64,000 nucleotides of DNA from Roseovarius nubinhibens ISM (GCF_000152625.1 NZ_CH724156.1:2196687-2260686), one strand, 5' to 3'. Shown: positions 53,482-62,802, numbered from the stretch's first letter. Numbers and translations are program-made. Notes: generated by a model from the letters alone, not told the origin.

Positions 53482-54530
53482 GACATGTCACCTTTCGTGT
53501 CAAATGTGAGCTTGTCCGCACCGAGCGGCAAAAGCATCTGTGTGGCGGCCATCTGGGGCGGCGCGTCTAGGGAATGCTGCCAGTTGGGGCTGCGGTCCTT
53601 GTCGATCACGGCGGCGCGGATGCCTTCGAGAAAATCGCTCTTGTCCTGCGCGCGATGGGTAAAGCGGTATTCCAGCTCGAGCGCGCGGCGGATGTCGGCG
53701 GCGGGGCCACGCAGCCGGTGGATCATTTCCACCGTGGCGGCCATCGAGAGCGGCGAGTTGCGGGCCAGCGACCTGAGCGTGTCGGCGGCGAAATCGCCGA
53801 GATCAGCCCGCAGGGCGTTGAGAATGTCGAGCAGCGTCTCGCCCGAGAAAAACCCATCAATCGCAGGCTGTTGCGCGGCAAGCGGTGCGTCGGGGGCGGG
53901 CAGGGCGGCGGCCAGTAGCGGCGCGGTGTCGCCGCATTGGCAAAGCGCGTCGATGAGCGCGGGCCAATTGGCTTCGGGGATGTAGTGATCGGCAAAACCC
54001 GCAAAAAGCGCGTCGCCCGGTCCCATGCGGGCCCCGGTGCAGCCGAGATATTCGCCAAGCCGCCCCGGCGCGCGGGCCAGCAGCAGCGAGCCGCCCACGT
54101 CGGGGACGAGGCCGATGCCGCATTCGGGCATGGAAATGCGCGAGCTGTCGCCCACCACGCGATGCGAGCCGTGGCAGGAAATGCCGACGCCGCCGCCCAT
54201 GGTGAACCCTTGCATGAAGGCGACGTAAGGCTTTGGATATTCAGCGATTTTCGCGTTGAGACGGTATTCGTCGCGCCAGAAATTCTGGCCATAGGCGACG
54301 TCGCCGGCGCGGCCACGGCTGTAGAGTTCCTGGATGTCGCCGCCGGCGCAGAAGGCCTTGTCGCCCTCGGCGTCGATGATCACCAGCGCGACGTTGTCGT
54401 CGTCAGTCCAGGCGTCGAGCGCGTCCTCGATGGCGAGGCACATCTCGTAGCTCAGCGCGTTGAGCGCCTTGGGCCGGGTCAGGGTGATGCGCCCGGCGCG
54501 GCCTTCGATGCGGATGGAGAGATCGCTCAT
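53478..54530 (-). CDS. 3-hydroxyisobutyryl-CoA hydrolase
   Basis: A 350-aa crotonase-fold enzyme. The length and the C-terminal portion (beyond 260 residues) separate it from simple enoyl-CoA hydratases and match 3-hydroxyisobutyryl-CoA hydrolase. Visible blocks are FCAGGDIQELY, MGGGVGISCHGSHRVV (oxyanion hole), MPECGIGLVPDVGG (acidic catalytic residue) and EYRFTHRAQDKSDFLEGIRA. It frees 3-hydroxyisobutyrate from CoA. It overlaps its neighbours by 4 bp on both sides, in a three-gene operon. Confidence 0.92.
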   Translation of the reverse strand: MSDLSIRIEGRAGRITLTRPKALNALSYEMCLAIEDALDAWTDDDNVALVIIDAEGDKAFCAGGDIQELYSRGRAGDVAYGQNFWRDEYRLNAKIAEYPKPYVAFMQGFTMGGGVGISCHGSHRVVGDSSRISMPECGIGLVPDVGGSLLLARAPGRLGEYLGCTGARMGPGDALFAGFADHYIPEANWPALIDALCQCGDTAPLLAAALPAPDAPLAAQQPAIDGFFSGETLLDILNALRADLGDFAADTLRSLARNSPLSMAATVEMIHRLRGPAADIRRALELEYRFTHRAQDKSDFLEGIRAAVIDKDRSPNWQHSLDAPPQMAATQMLLPLGADKLTFDTKGDMS

Positions 54531-55669
54531 CGTTCGGCCAGAAGGTTGCGGGCGACGATCAAGCGCATGATTTCATTGGTGCCTTCGAGGATTTCATGGA
54601 CCCGCAGATCGCGCACCAGCTTCTCGATCCCGTAGTCGGCGAGATAGCCATAGCCGCCATGCAATTGCAGGCATTGGTTGACGATATGCGAGCCGGTTTC
54701 GGTCACGAATTTCTTGGCCATGGCGCAGAATTTCGTGGCGTCGGGGGCACCGGTGTCGAGCTTCCACGCGGCGTGGCGGAGGAAGGTGCGGGCGGCTTGC
54801 AATTCGATCTCGAGATCGGCGAGGCGGAATTGCAGGGCCTGGAATTGGTCGATGGATTTGCCGAAGGCGCGGCGTTCGGACATGTATTGCAGCGTCAGGT
54901 TCATCGCGGTCTGTGCGGCCCCCAGAGAACAGGCCGAGATGTTCAGGCGGCCGCCGTCAAGCCCTTGCATCGCATAGGAAAATCCGCGCCCCTCTTCGCC
55001 CACGAGATTGCCTGCGGGGACGGTGCAATCGTCGAACTGGACCTGCGCCGTGGGCTGGCTGCGCCAGCCCATCTTGTCCTCGAGAGCGCCGAAGGAGAGG
55101 CCGGGGGTGCCGTCTTCGACGAGCAGCGTGGAGATGCCTTTCGGGCTGTCATCGCCGGTGCGGCACATGACGACATAGGCGTCGGAATAGCCGCCGCCGG
55201 AGATGAAGGCCTTGGTGCCGTTGAGCCGGTAGCCTTGATCGGTCTTTTCGGCGCGGGTTTTGAGGGCGGCGGCGTCGGAGCCGGAGCCGGGTTCGGTCAG
55301 GCAGTAGGAGAGCACTTTCTCCATCGCCAGCACCTCGGGCATGACCCGCGATTTGAGGGCGTCGCTGCCGAAGGTGTCGATCATCTTGGCGCACATGTTG
55401 TGGATCGAGAGAAACGCGGCGACAGAGGGGCAAGCCATTGACAAAGCTTCGAAAACCAGCGTCGCATCGAGGCGCGACAGGCCCGAGCCGCCGCTGTCTT
55501 CGCTGACATAGAGACCGCCGAAACCGAGCTCGCCGATCTGCGGCCAGAGCTCTTTGGGGATGGTGCCTTGGGCCTCCCAGTCGCGGGCGTGGGGCGCGAT
55601 ATTGTCCTGCGCAAACGCCTGCGCCATATCGAAGATGGCGGTCTGTTCTTCTGTCAGTGCGAAATCCAT
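54527..55669 (-). CDS. Isobutyryl-CoA dehydrogenase (acyl-CoA dehydrogenase)
   Basis: A 380-aa FAD-dependent acyl-CoA dehydrogenase, first gene of the valine operon. LTEPGSGSDAAALKTRAEK is the conserved substrate and flavin region; the C-terminal QLHGGYGYLADYGIEKLVRDLRVHEILEGTNEIMR carries the catalytic glutamate region (near EGTNEIMR). Context with the hydrolase and mmsB makes isobutyryl-CoA to methacrylyl-CoA the likely reaction. The enoyl-CoA hydratase step is not in this operon. GGGAGGGG lies before ATG 55669. A four-unit 11-bp array lies 110 bp upstream. Confidence 0.9.
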   Translation of the reverse strand: MDFALTEEQTAIFDMAQAFAQDNIAPHARDWEAQGTIPKELWPQIGELGFGGLYVSEDSGGSGLSRLDATLVFEALSMACPSVAAFLSIHNMCAKMIDTFGSDALKSRVMPEVLAMEKVLSYCLTEPGSGSDAAALKTRAEKTDQGYRLNGTKAFISGGGYSDAYVVMCRTGDDSPKGISTLLVEDGTPGLSFGALEDKMGWRSQPTAQVQFDDCTVPAGNLVGEEGRGFSYAMQGLDGGRLNISACSLGAAQTAMNLTLQYMSERRAFGKSIDQFQALQFRLADLEIELQAARTFLRHAAWKLDTGAPDATKFCAMAKKFVTETGSHIVNQCLQLHGGYGYLADYGIEKLVRDLRVHEILEGTNEIMRLIVARNLLAER

Positions 55670-55778
55670 GGCAGCCCCTCCCAAGGCGGTGCGATTTGAA
55701 TTGAACGCGTGTTTAATTACAAAAATTTGCAGAACTATTGCAAGCGCCCTCGGCGGCGGTGGGGTGGTGAAAACGTCA

Positions 55779-55822
55779 CATCGGTATCACGTCGGTAAAA
55801 CGACGGTAACACGACAGTGCAG
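55779..55822 (+). repeat. Four-unit 11-bp array, copy D
   Basis: CATCGGTATCA, CGTCGGTAAAA, CGACGGTAACA, CGACAGTGCAG, without gaps. It lies between the YbdK-type ligase stop (94 nt) and the acyl-CoA dehydrogenase start (110 nt), in a 247-bp gap. Confidence 0.8.
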
Positions 55823-55916
55823 GAATCAAGGGGTCAGCGCGGCCTAAGGGCAGGCCAAAGGCCGGGCCAAGGACGGGCCAGAGACGGCCCGAAATCCCCG
55901 GTGAAAGATCTTCGCG

Positions 55917-57050
55917 TCAGAGGTCTTCGTGAAACTCGTTGATGAGATGCTGCACCACGGCGTTGAGCGCCATGTCGTGATCGCCGGTCCGCTCATGGGC
56001 CTCGGCATAGGCGGCGCGTTGGCGACCCGAGCTGCCGCCCGAGGCGGCCATGTCACGGGCGACGGCCACTTCGCGCAGCGAGTTGAAATGTCCCGCGTCG
56101 GCGGCGATGAGTTCGAGGATCTCGTCGACGAGGATCGGGAAATCGACGATCTCGCCCCGGCCAAAATCAATGAGCCCGCGTTCGGGGCCATAGCGCTGTG
56201 CCCGCCAGCGGTTTTCCGACAGCAGGAACGTGTCATAGATGCGCCAGCGCTGATTATGGGTGGCGAGCCGCCAGAGCATCCGGCTCAGCGCCTGAGTGAG
56301 GGCGGCGAGGGTGAGCGCATGTTCCATCCGGGGCTGTACGTCGCAGATGCGCGATTCGAGCGTCGGGAATTTCGACGAGGGGCGCAGATCCCACCAGATT
56401 TTCGAACTGTCCTCGATCACCCCGAGATCGACGAGGGTCGAGACCGAGCGTTCAAATTCCGAAAAGCTCTCCATCCTTGGCGGCAGGCCGGTGCGCGGCA
56501 GGTTGTCGAAGACCGAGAGCCGATAGCAGGCGAGCCCGGTGTCCTGACCCTGCCAGAAGGGCGAAGAACAGCTCAGCGCCAGAAGATGCGGCAGGAAATA
56601 GCTCAGCTGGTTCATCAGGTCGGTGCGCCGGTCGGGATCGTTGATGCCGACATGGACATGCATGCCGCAGATCAGCATGCGCCGCACCACCGCCGCCAGA
56701 TCGGTCTTGAGCGTGTTGTAGCGGTCGCGGTCGGTGTTCTTTTGATCGCGCCAGTCCGAGAACGGATGGCAGGAGGCGGCGATCGGCGCAAGATTGTGCT
56801 TGGCCGCCTGCCGGGCGACGCAGGCGCGCAGGTGGCGCAGATCCTCGCGGGCCTCGGCCACGGTGGCGCAGACCTTGGTGCCGATTTCGATCTGGCAATT
56901 CATGAATTCCGGGCTGACCTGCTCCTGCAGCTCGACCTGACAGGCCTCGAAGAGCTCTGGCGGGCCTTCGGCCAGGGCAAAGCTATCGAGATCGACGAGA
57001 AGATACTCTTCTTCGATGCCGATGGTGAAATCGGGTTCAGCTATGGCCAT
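55917..57050 (-). CDS. YbdK-type carboxylate-amine ligase (GCS2 family)
   Basis: A 377-aa protein of the glutamate-cysteine ligase 2 family. The N-terminal [12 protein letters not shown] carries the metal-binding glutamates; CGMHVHVGI and [10 protein letters not shown] are other family signatures. E. coli YbdK has weak gamma-glutamylcysteine synthetase activity; the physiological product of bacterial homologues is uncertain. ATG 57050 is preceded by GAGGTG. It is separate from the valine operon by 247 bp. Confidence 0.88.
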   Translation of the reverse strand: MAIAEPDFTIGIEEEYLLVDLDSFALAEGPPELFEACQVELQEQVSPEFMNCQIEIGTKVCATVAEAREDLRHLRACVARQAAKHNLAPIAASCHPFSDWRDQKNTDRDRYNTLKTDLAAVVRRMLICGMHVHVGINDPDRRTDLMNQLSYFLPHLLALSCSSPFWQGQDTGLACYRLSVFDNLPRTGLPPRMESFSEFERSVSTLVDLGVIEDSSKIWWDLRPSSKFPTLESRICDVQPRMEHALTLAALTQALSRMLWRLATHNQRWRIYDTFLLSENRWRAQRYGPERGLIDFGRGEIVDFPILVDEILELIAADAGHFNSLREVAVARDMAASGGSSGRQRAAYAEAHERTGDHDMALNAVVQHLINEFHEDL

Positions 57051-57118
57051 TACACACCTCACACGTCAGTTTTCTTAAGAAATAGCGTGATGGCGGCTTT
57101 GCCAAGAAAATTCGTACC

Positions 57119-57484
57119 TCAGCCGCGATGGCGGATCACCACCACGCCAAAAAGGGCCATGGCGGCCAAGGTGATGAACGAGCCGAGAATGGCCAGCCCG
57201 TGATGGCCGCCGGCGATCGTATAGGCGGTGCCTGCCACCATGGTCACCACCCCGATCAGCGAGAGCCAGTAATGCGCCCGGCAGTAGAAGCCCAAGGCGC
57301 TCTCGGGGACGCAATGGTAGAAAAGGCCGAAGATCAGGAAGAGCACCCCGCCCACCAGATTGAGATGGGCGTGAGAGGGCATCTGGCTATGGTCGCCGAC
57401 CATGCCCATCTGAATGCCCCAGAGCATGCCGAAGAGCAAAAATCCGATTCCGGTGAGTAGAAAACGCAATGCGATACGCGACAT
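57119..57484 (-). CDS. Small four-helix membrane protein, heme-copper-oxidase-like
   Basis: A 121-aa protein with four hydrophobic helices. The segment MPSHAHLNLVGGVLFLIFGLFYH carries histidines set as in subunit I of heme-copper oxidases and NorB-like proteins, of which this family looks like a truncated relative. HxH positions could bind heme or metal, but this is inferred. Start ATG 57484 (MSRIALRFLLTG) is preferred over the longer frame because the added residues are polar and unlike a membrane N-terminus. It is 68 bp upstream of the YbdK-type gene on the same strand. Confidence 0.72.
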   Translation of the reverse strand: MSRIALRFLLTGIGFLLFGMLWGIQMGMVGDHSQMPSHAHLNLVGGVLFLIFGLFYHCVPESALGFYCRAHYWLSLIGVVTMVAGTAYTIAGGHHGLAILGSFITLAAMALFGVVVIRHRG

Positions 57485-57622
57485 GGCCTGTCCCCCCAAA
57501 GACGCGAACATTCGAGATGCCCCGACCGGGGGCGGTTGCGACACATCACAATCACCACTTGCCAAGGCGCAGCCTAGCAGGTTTTGGCCCAAAAAGGGAG
57601 AAATTTGTGCGTTTGGGGCGGG

Positions 57623-58114
57623 TTAGCCGAGTTTCTCGCGCAGCGCCGCATTGACCGGGGGGGTCACGAATTTGCGCACATCGCCGCCGAGCCGGGCGAT
57701 TTCCTTGACCAGTTTCGAGGCGATGGCCTGATGGCCCGCGTCGGCCATGAGAAACACCGTTTCGACACTGTCATCGAGGGCGCGGTTCATGCCGACCATC
57801 TGGAACTCATACTCGAAATCGGCCACCGCGCGCAGGCCGCGCACGATGACCTGGGCGCCGACATCCTTGGCGCAGTCGATGAGCAGGTTCTCGAACGGGT
57901 GCACGATGATTTCGGCGCCGGTCTGTTCGCTCAGCTTGGCGCATTCGCGTTCGATCATGTCGACCCGTTCCTCGAGGGTGAAGAGCGGCCCCTTGTCGCG
58001 GTTGATGGCCACGCCGATCACCAGCCGGTCGACCATGACCGCCGCGCGGCGGATGATGTCGATATGGCCCAGAGTGATCGGGTCGAAGGTTCCGGGATAT
58101 AAACCGATGCGCAT
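57623..58114 (-). CDS. coaD: Phosphopantetheine adenylyltransferase
   Basis: A 163-aa enzyme of coenzyme A synthesis that joins ATP and 4'-phosphopantetheine to give dephospho-CoA. The nucleotidyltransferase motif is YPGTFDPITLGHIDII, with T/HxxH residues T9 and H17 region; VIVRGLRAVADFEYEFQM is the conserved substrate block. The length is standard. ATG 58114 begins at the conserved MRIGLYPG; the longer upstream frame is not used. Confidence 0.95.
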   Translation of the reverse strand: MRIGLYPGTFDPITLGHIDIIRRAAVMVDRLVIGVAINRDKGPLFTLEERVDMIERECAKLSEQTGAEIIVHPFENLLIDCAKDVGAQVIVRGLRAVADFEYEFQMVGMNRALDDSVETVFLMADAGHQAIASKLVKEIARLGGDVRKFVTPPVNAALREKLG

Positions 58115-58259
58115 GGGCGGGCTCCGTCGTTCAAACGCGGCTACGCAACACGGTTGCGCGTGGATTTGCAAGGGGTTGCGTGGTTCTACGCAAGATCGAG
58201 AAGGGGGCCGGGTGTCGGGCCGCAGGTCGGGCGGGGCGTGATAGGGGCATGACGCGGGG

Positions 58260-58694
58260 CTAGTGCCCCATGATCATCCCTTGCAGCGCGTCCTTTTCCA
58301 TGGCGAGTTCCGACAGGCGCGACGAGACCACATCGCCGATGGTGACGATGCCGACCAGCTCGCCATCTTCGACCACGGGCATGTGGCGGAAGCGGCCTTC
58401 GGTCATCCGGGTCAGCACCTGATCGGAGGTGTCGCCGCGGGCGCAGCAGACCGGGTTGCGGGTCATCATGTCGTCGATCCGGTCGCTCAGGCAGGTTGCC
58501 CCGCGCACCGCCAGCGAGCGCACGATGTCGCGCTCGGACAGGATGCCCTGGATCTGTTTGCCATCTTCGGAGACCACCAGGCCGCCGATGCGGCGTTCGG
58601 CGAGGATACGCGCGGCGTCCGAGACCAACGTGCCGGGTTTGATGGTGATGACCTTGTCATCGCCCTTGGCCTTGAGGATCTGTTGCACGAGCAT
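58260..58694 (-). CDS. Two-CBS-domain protein
   Basis: A 144-aa protein made of two CBS domains (residues about 10-65 and 75-135), without an attached enzyme or membrane part. IQGILSERDIVRSLA and LVGIVTIGDVVSSRL are the typical ends of the two copies. Such stand-alone pairs bind adenine nucleotides or NAD and act as sensors. AAAGGAGTTT precedes ATG 58694. It lies between coaD and a LysR gene, all on the minus strand. Confidence 0.9.
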   Translation of the reverse strand: MLVQQILKAKGDDKVITIKPGTLVSDAARILAERRIGGLVVSEDGKQIQGILSERDIVRSLAVRGATCLSDRIDDMMTRNPVCCARGDTSDQVLTRMTEGRFRHMPVVEDGELVGIVTIGDVVSSRLSELAMEKDALQGMIMGH

Positions 58695-58754
58695 CGCGGA
58701 AACTCCTTTTGTGACAGGCGTGTAAACCAGCGTCCCGCAAAAGGGGCCGACCTG

Positions 58755-59660
58755 TCAAGTCAGCGCTTCGAGCCGGGCCACTTCGCGGCGCATCCCGTCG
58801 GAGAGCGCGGCGGCAAAGCGGTTGAGCCGATCGGTGCGCAGATTGTCGCGGTGACGGATGAGATAGAAGCTCCGCGTCAGGCTCACCTCCTCGGTCAGGA
58901 TCTTGGTCAGACCCTCGGTGAAGGGGATGGCGAAATCATGCATGATGCCGAGGCCCGCGCCCTGCCGGATCCAGTTGATTTGCACCGAGACCGAGTTGCT
59001 GGCGAGCTGGACCGTGTCGAGGCCGGTGGCGCTCAGGTAATCGAGCTCGCGGTCGAAGATCATGTCCTGGATATAGCCGATGACGCGGTGGTGTCGCAGG
59101 TCGCTCAGCCGGGTGATCGGCGGGTGCCGGTCGAGATAGCTCTGGGCGGCGGCGAGGTGCAGTTTATAGTCGCTGATCTTTTCCACATGGAGCCGCCCGG
59201 CGGTCGGCGCGCTGACCCCGATGGCCATGTCCGCCTCGCGTTTCGACAGGTTCACGATGCGCGGCAGGGCGACGATCTGGACCTCGAGATCGGGGTGTTT
59301 CTCGACAATGGCGGCGCAGACCTGGGGCAGCAGGAAATTGGCCGAACCATCGGGCGCGCCGAGGCGGATCTGGCCGCTCAGCGGGCCTTCTTGGCCGGCG
59401 ACATCCTCGAAGGCGCGCATCATCTCATCCTCGGCGCGGGCGGCGTGGGACAGAAGGCGCTGGCCCTCGAGGGTGAGCGCATAGCCTTGCGGCGACTTGG
59501 CGAAGAGCGGCGCGCCGAGGTCGAGCTCGAGCCGCGCGATGCGGCGGCCGACGGTGGCGGGATCCATCTTGAGCACCCGGCCCGCGCCCGAGAGCGACTC
59601 GGCCCGGGCCACGGCGAGAAAGACGCGCAGATCGTCCCAATTGGGGGCTGTGTCGGACAT
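58755..59660 (-). CDS. LysR-family regulator divergent from mmsA
   Basis: A 301-aa LysR-type regulator. The helix-turn-helix covers residues about 8-65 (LRVFLAVARAESLSGAGRVLKMDPATVGRRIARLE), of the subgroup with DPATVGRRI-type recognition helices, and an effector domain follows. Start ATG 59660 (MSDTAPNW) is chosen; the earlier TTG 59693 lies inside the putative operator. It is divergent from mmsA with a 117-bp shared region that contains a LysR-type dyad, so it likely controls mmsA and perhaps valine catabolism. Confidence 0.88.
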   Translation of the reverse strand: MSDTAPNWDDLRVFLAVARAESLSGAGRVLKMDPATVGRRIARLELDLGAPLFAKSPQGYALTLEGQRLLSHAARAEDEMMRAFEDVAGQEGPLSGQIRLGAPDGSANFLLPQVCAAIVEKHPDLEVQIVALPRIVNLSKREADMAIGVSAPTAGRLHVEKISDYKLHLAAAQSYLDRHPPITRLSDLRHHRVIGYIQDMIFDRELDYLSATGLDTVQLASNSVSVQINWIRQGAGLGIMHDFAIPFTEGLTKILTEEVSLTRSFYLIRHRDNLRTDRLNRFAAALSDGMRREVARLEALT

Positions 59661-59685
59661 GGGCGGGCTCCGGTCTGGGGGTGGG

Positions 59686-59746
59686 TTTTGCAAAAATGCA
59701 AAACGGCTTTTGATATATTGCCTCTTTTCCCGTCAAAAATGCAACG
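59686..59746 (+). promoter_or_regulatory. LysR-type operator in the mmsA promoter region
   Basis: TTTTGCA (59686-59692) and TGCAAAA (59697-59703) form a perfect dyad with a T-N11-A core. CAAAAATGCAA recurs at 59691 and 59734, 43 bp apart (four helical turns). Together these suit a recognition site and an activation site. Confidence 0.65.
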
Positions 59747-59777
59747 CTATCTTGGCGCCGAAATCAGGAGGATTCCC

Positions 59778-61277
59778 ATGCAAGAGCTTCACCACTTCAT
59801 CGACGGCGCCCTTGTCAAAGGCAAGTCGGGCCGTTTTGACGACGTCTTCAACCCCGCCACCGGCGAGGTCCAGTACAAATGCCCGATGGCCAGCGTCGAC
59901 GAGACCACCGATGCGATCGAGCGGGCCGCCAAGGCGCAGCCCGCCTGGGGCGCGACCAACCCGCAGAAACGGGCCCGCGTGATGATGAAGATGGTCGCGC
60001 TGATGAACCGCGACATGGACAAGCTCGCCGAGGCGCTGAGCCGGGAGCATGGCAAGACCATCCCCGACGCCAAGGGCGACCTGCAGCGCGGTCTCGAAGT
60101 GATCGAATATTGCGTCGGCGCGCCGCAGATGCTCAAGGGTGAGTTCACCGACAGCGCAGGCCCCGGCATCGACATGTATTCGATGCGCCAGCCGCTCGGC
60201 GTTGTGGCCTCGATCATGCCCTTCAACTTCCCCGCCATGATGCCGCTGTGGCATGTCGGCCCGGCGCTGGCTTGCGGCAATGCCGTGGTGCTCAAGCCCT
60301 CCGAGCGTGACCCCTCTGTGCCGCTCATGCTGGCCGAGCTCTTTGTCGAAGCGGGCCTGCCCGCCGGATGTTTCCAGGTCGTCAACGGCGACAAGGAAGC
60401 GGTCGACACGCTGCTCGACAGCGAGATCATTCAGGGCGTGTCCTTTGTCGGCTCGACCCCGATCGCGCAATATATCTACAGCCGCGCCACCGCGAATGGC
60501 AAACGCGCCCAGTGCTTTGGCGGTGCCAAGAACCACATGATCGTGATGCCCGATGCCGATATGGATCAAGCCGCGGACGCGCTGGTCGGGGCCGGGTTTG
60601 GCGCGGCGGGCGAACGCTGCATGGCGATTTCGGTGGCTGTGCCGGTGGGCGAGGAAACCGCTGACCGTCTCATCGAAAAGCTGGTGCCGCGCATCGAAAA
60701 GCTCAAGGTTGCGCCCTATACCGCAGGCGACGATGTCGACCTCGGCCCGGTGGTGACCGCCGCTGCCAAGGAGCGCATCCTCGGCCTCATCAACTCGGGC
60801 GTCGAGCAAGGGGCCGAGCTGGTCGTCGACAACCGCGATTTCAAACTGCAGGGCTATGAAGACGGGTTCTTTGTCGGGCCGCATCTCTTTGACCGGGTGA
60901 CCCCGGACATGGATATCTACAAGCAGGAAATCTTTGGCCCGGTCCTGTCGACCGTGCGCGCAGAGACCTATGAGGAGGCGCTCAAGCTGGCCATGGATCA
61001 TGAATATGGCAATGGCACCGCGATCTTTACCCGCGATGGTGACACGGCGCGCGATTTCGCCAGCCGCGTCAACATCGGCATGGTCGGCATCAACGTGCCG
61101 ATCCCGGTGCCGCTCGCCTATCACACCTTTGGCGGCTGGAAGAAATCCATGTTCGGTGACCTGAACCAGCACGGTCCGGACAGCTTCAAGTTCTACACCC
61201 GCACCAAGACCGTCACCTCGCGCTGGCCCTCGGGCATCAAGGAAGGCGGCGAGTTCAACTTCAAGGCGATGGACTGA
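59778..61277 (+). CDS. mmsA: Methylmalonate-semialdehyde dehydrogenase (CoA-acylating)
   Basis: A 499-aa aldehyde dehydrogenase that oxidises methylmalonate semialdehyde with CoA and NAD to propionyl-CoA and CO2, the end of valine catabolism. The catalytic cysteine lies in AGERCMAIS. Typical of MmsA rather than other aldehyde dehydrogenases are FNFPAMMPLWHVGPALACGN, QCFGGAKNHMIVMPDAD and the absence of the usual general-base glutamate in that block. AGGAGGATTCC precedes ATG 59778. Its substrate comes from MmsB at 52.6 kb. A strong terminator follows. Confidence 0.95.
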   Translation: MQELHHFIDGALVKGKSGRFDDVFNPATGEVQYKCPMASVDETTDAIERAAKAQPAWGATNPQKRARVMMKMVALMNRDMDKLAEALSREHGKTIPDAKGDLQRGLEVIEYCVGAPQMLKGEFTDSAGPGIDMYSMRQPLGVVASIMPFNFPAMMPLWHVGPALACGNAVVLKPSERDPSVPLMLAELFVEAGLPAGCFQVVNGDKEAVDTLLDSEIIQGVSFVGSTPIAQYIYSRATANGKRAQCFGGAKNHMIVMPDADMDQAADALVGAGFGAAGERCMAISVAVPVGEETADRLIEKLVPRIEKLKVAPYTAGDDVDLGPVVTAAAKERILGLINSGVEQGAELVVDNRDFKLQGYEDGFFVGPHLFDRVTPDMDIYKQEIFGPVLSTVRAETYEEALKLAMDHEYGNGTAIFTRDGDTARDFASRVNIGMVGINVPIPVPLAYHTFGGWKKSMFGDLNQHGPDSFKFYTRTKTVTSRWPSGIKEGGEFNFKAMD

Positions 61278-61321
61278 TCTACGGGTCGATCCAGCGGCCC
61301 TGATGAGGGCCTGACATCACG

Positions 61322-61348
61322 CGGCCCCGCCATTTGGCGGGGCCGTTT
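61322..61348 (+). terminator. Rho-independent terminator of mmsA
   Basis: CGGCCCCGCC, loop ATTT, GGCGGGGCCG, then TTT. The stem is identical to that of the rpsA terminator at 14575-14599. It lies 44 nt after the stop. Confidence 0.85.
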
Positions 61349-61440
61349 GCGTTTGGGCGGGGCGGGCATCTCGGCATTCGTAAAGAAAATATTAACCAAG
61401 CTCCGGCAGATCGGGAGGGGTCGAAACAGGAGATTTGAGA

Positions 61441-62784
61441 ATGCGTGTTTGCAGCATGTCCGGGCGATTTGGAGCATGGAATTTGAAAACGAGGCTCACG
61501 GCGGGGGCCTTGGTGTTGGCGCTGTGGCCGCTGGGCGGCGGGGCGCAGGAGGCGCTGCCGCTCTCGGAACTGCGGCGCGAGATCGCGGAGATTGACGCAA
61601 GCGTGGCTGAGGCCGAGGCGCAGAAGGCCAAATATGGCGCGGGGCTGATCAGCACGCTGATGGAGGCGCGGATCGAGACGCTCAAGCTCACCCGAGCGGT
61701 TCTCGAAAACCGGGTGGCGGGCGAGGCGGGCGGCGCGCAGAGGGTGATCGAGCTGCCGGTGACGCAGCCCGATCCAGAGCTCGCCGACAAGATCCTCGCC
61801 GAGATCCTTGCGCAGCAAAAGATCGTCGCGGCGGCGGAGAAGGAGGCACAGGGTGCCAGCGGGCTTATCGGCGCGGTGGCGCAGAGCCGGGTAGAGACCG
61901 AGAAGCTGTCATTGGCGAACCTGCGGGGCAATTGGCTCGCCGCGACTTACGGCATCCTTCTGCCGATCACACCGCCGGTGGCGGGTGAAAGCAGCGCGCA
62001 ACCCGCGCCTGCCAAGACGGCAACGGCCCAAAGCGCCGCCGCCACGCCTGAGGGGACTGAGGCAGGGCCGGACTGGGCCGATGCGGCCCATCCCGAGATT
62101 GATTACAGCAAGGCGATCTTCTCTCAGCTGCATCGCGAGAAATTCACCATTCACGGCTGGTGGGGGCTCTCGCAGGATCGCGCCGCCATCGACGACAGCC
62201 CCAAGATCTTTGGCATCAACGTGTCGGAATATAAGGAGGGGCTGCAGCTCTCGACGCCCAAGCTCTATGTCTCCTGCAAGGAGGGCGAGACCAGCGTCGT
62301 CTTTGATGCCGATGATTATATTCTCAGCGATTACAATGTGAACACGGTGCCGGTGACCTATCGCATCGATGGGCAGGACGCGGTGCAGGACCGGTGGTCC
62401 AAGCTCACCAGTTCCAAGGGCGGCGGTCTCTTTGGGGCCCAGGGGCAGCGGATGATCCGGCAACTCTATGACGCCGAAAAGCTCTTTGTCCGGCTGACCG
62501 AGAAGAACGGCAAGACCCATGACGCGACCTTTCAGCTGGCGGGCGGTCAGGCGGTGTTCGATGCGGCGGCGGCGGCTTGCGGGTTCTCGACGCTCGACCT
62601 GACGGCGGCGGATTACCGGGCGATTCAGACCATGCTCAATTCCGCGGGCTATGAGGCGGGCACGCCGGACGGGGTCTGGGGCGCGGGATCGGCACAGGCG
62701 ATGCGGGCGTGGCAGGCGGAGAATGGCCTTGCGACCACGGGGGCACCGGACCGGGCGAGCCTTGCGGCGATGGGGATGAACTAG
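61441..62784 (+). CDS. Exported peptidoglycan-binding domain protein
   Basis: A 447-aa protein. A signal peptide ends near GGGAQE (about residue 37). Residues 40-165 are an Ala/Glu-rich helical region, followed by an Ala/Pro-rich linker and a beta-rich middle domain of unknown type. The C-terminal 62 residues form a PG_binding_1 domain (LNSAGYEAGTPDGVWGAGSAQAMRAWQAENG). It probably acts at the cell wall; no catalytic domain is recognisable. ATG 61441 is preceded by AGGAG; ATG 61456 is a close alternative. Confidence 0.8.
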   Translation: MRVCSMSGRFGAWNLKTRLTAGALVLALWPLGGGAQEALPLSELRREIAEIDASVAEAEAQKAKYGAGLISTLMEARIETLKLTRAVLENRVAGEAGGAQRVIELPVTQPDPELADKILAEILAQQKIVAAAEKEAQGASGLIGAVAQSRVETEKLSLANLRGNWLAATYGILLPITPPVAGESSAQPAPAKTATAQSAAATPEGTEAGPDWADAAHPEIDYSKAIFSQLHREKFTIHGWWGLSQDRAAIDDSPKIFGINVSEYKEGLQLSTPKLYVSCKEGETSVVFDADDYILSDYNVNTVPVTYRIDGQDAVQDRWSKLTSSKGGGLFGAQGQRMIRQLYDAEKLFVRLTEKNGKTHDATFQLAGGQAVFDAAAAACGFSTLDLTAADYRAIQTMLNSAGYEAGTPDGVWGAGSAQAMRAWQAENGLATTGAPDRASLAAMGMN

Positions 62785-62802
62785 GGGGCGGCGATCCGTG
62801 GC

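Noticed and set aside
61388-61400. TTAACCA as a CtrA site before the peptidoglycan-binding protein gene
   Set aside because: Only one half-site; no second TTAA at the required spacing.
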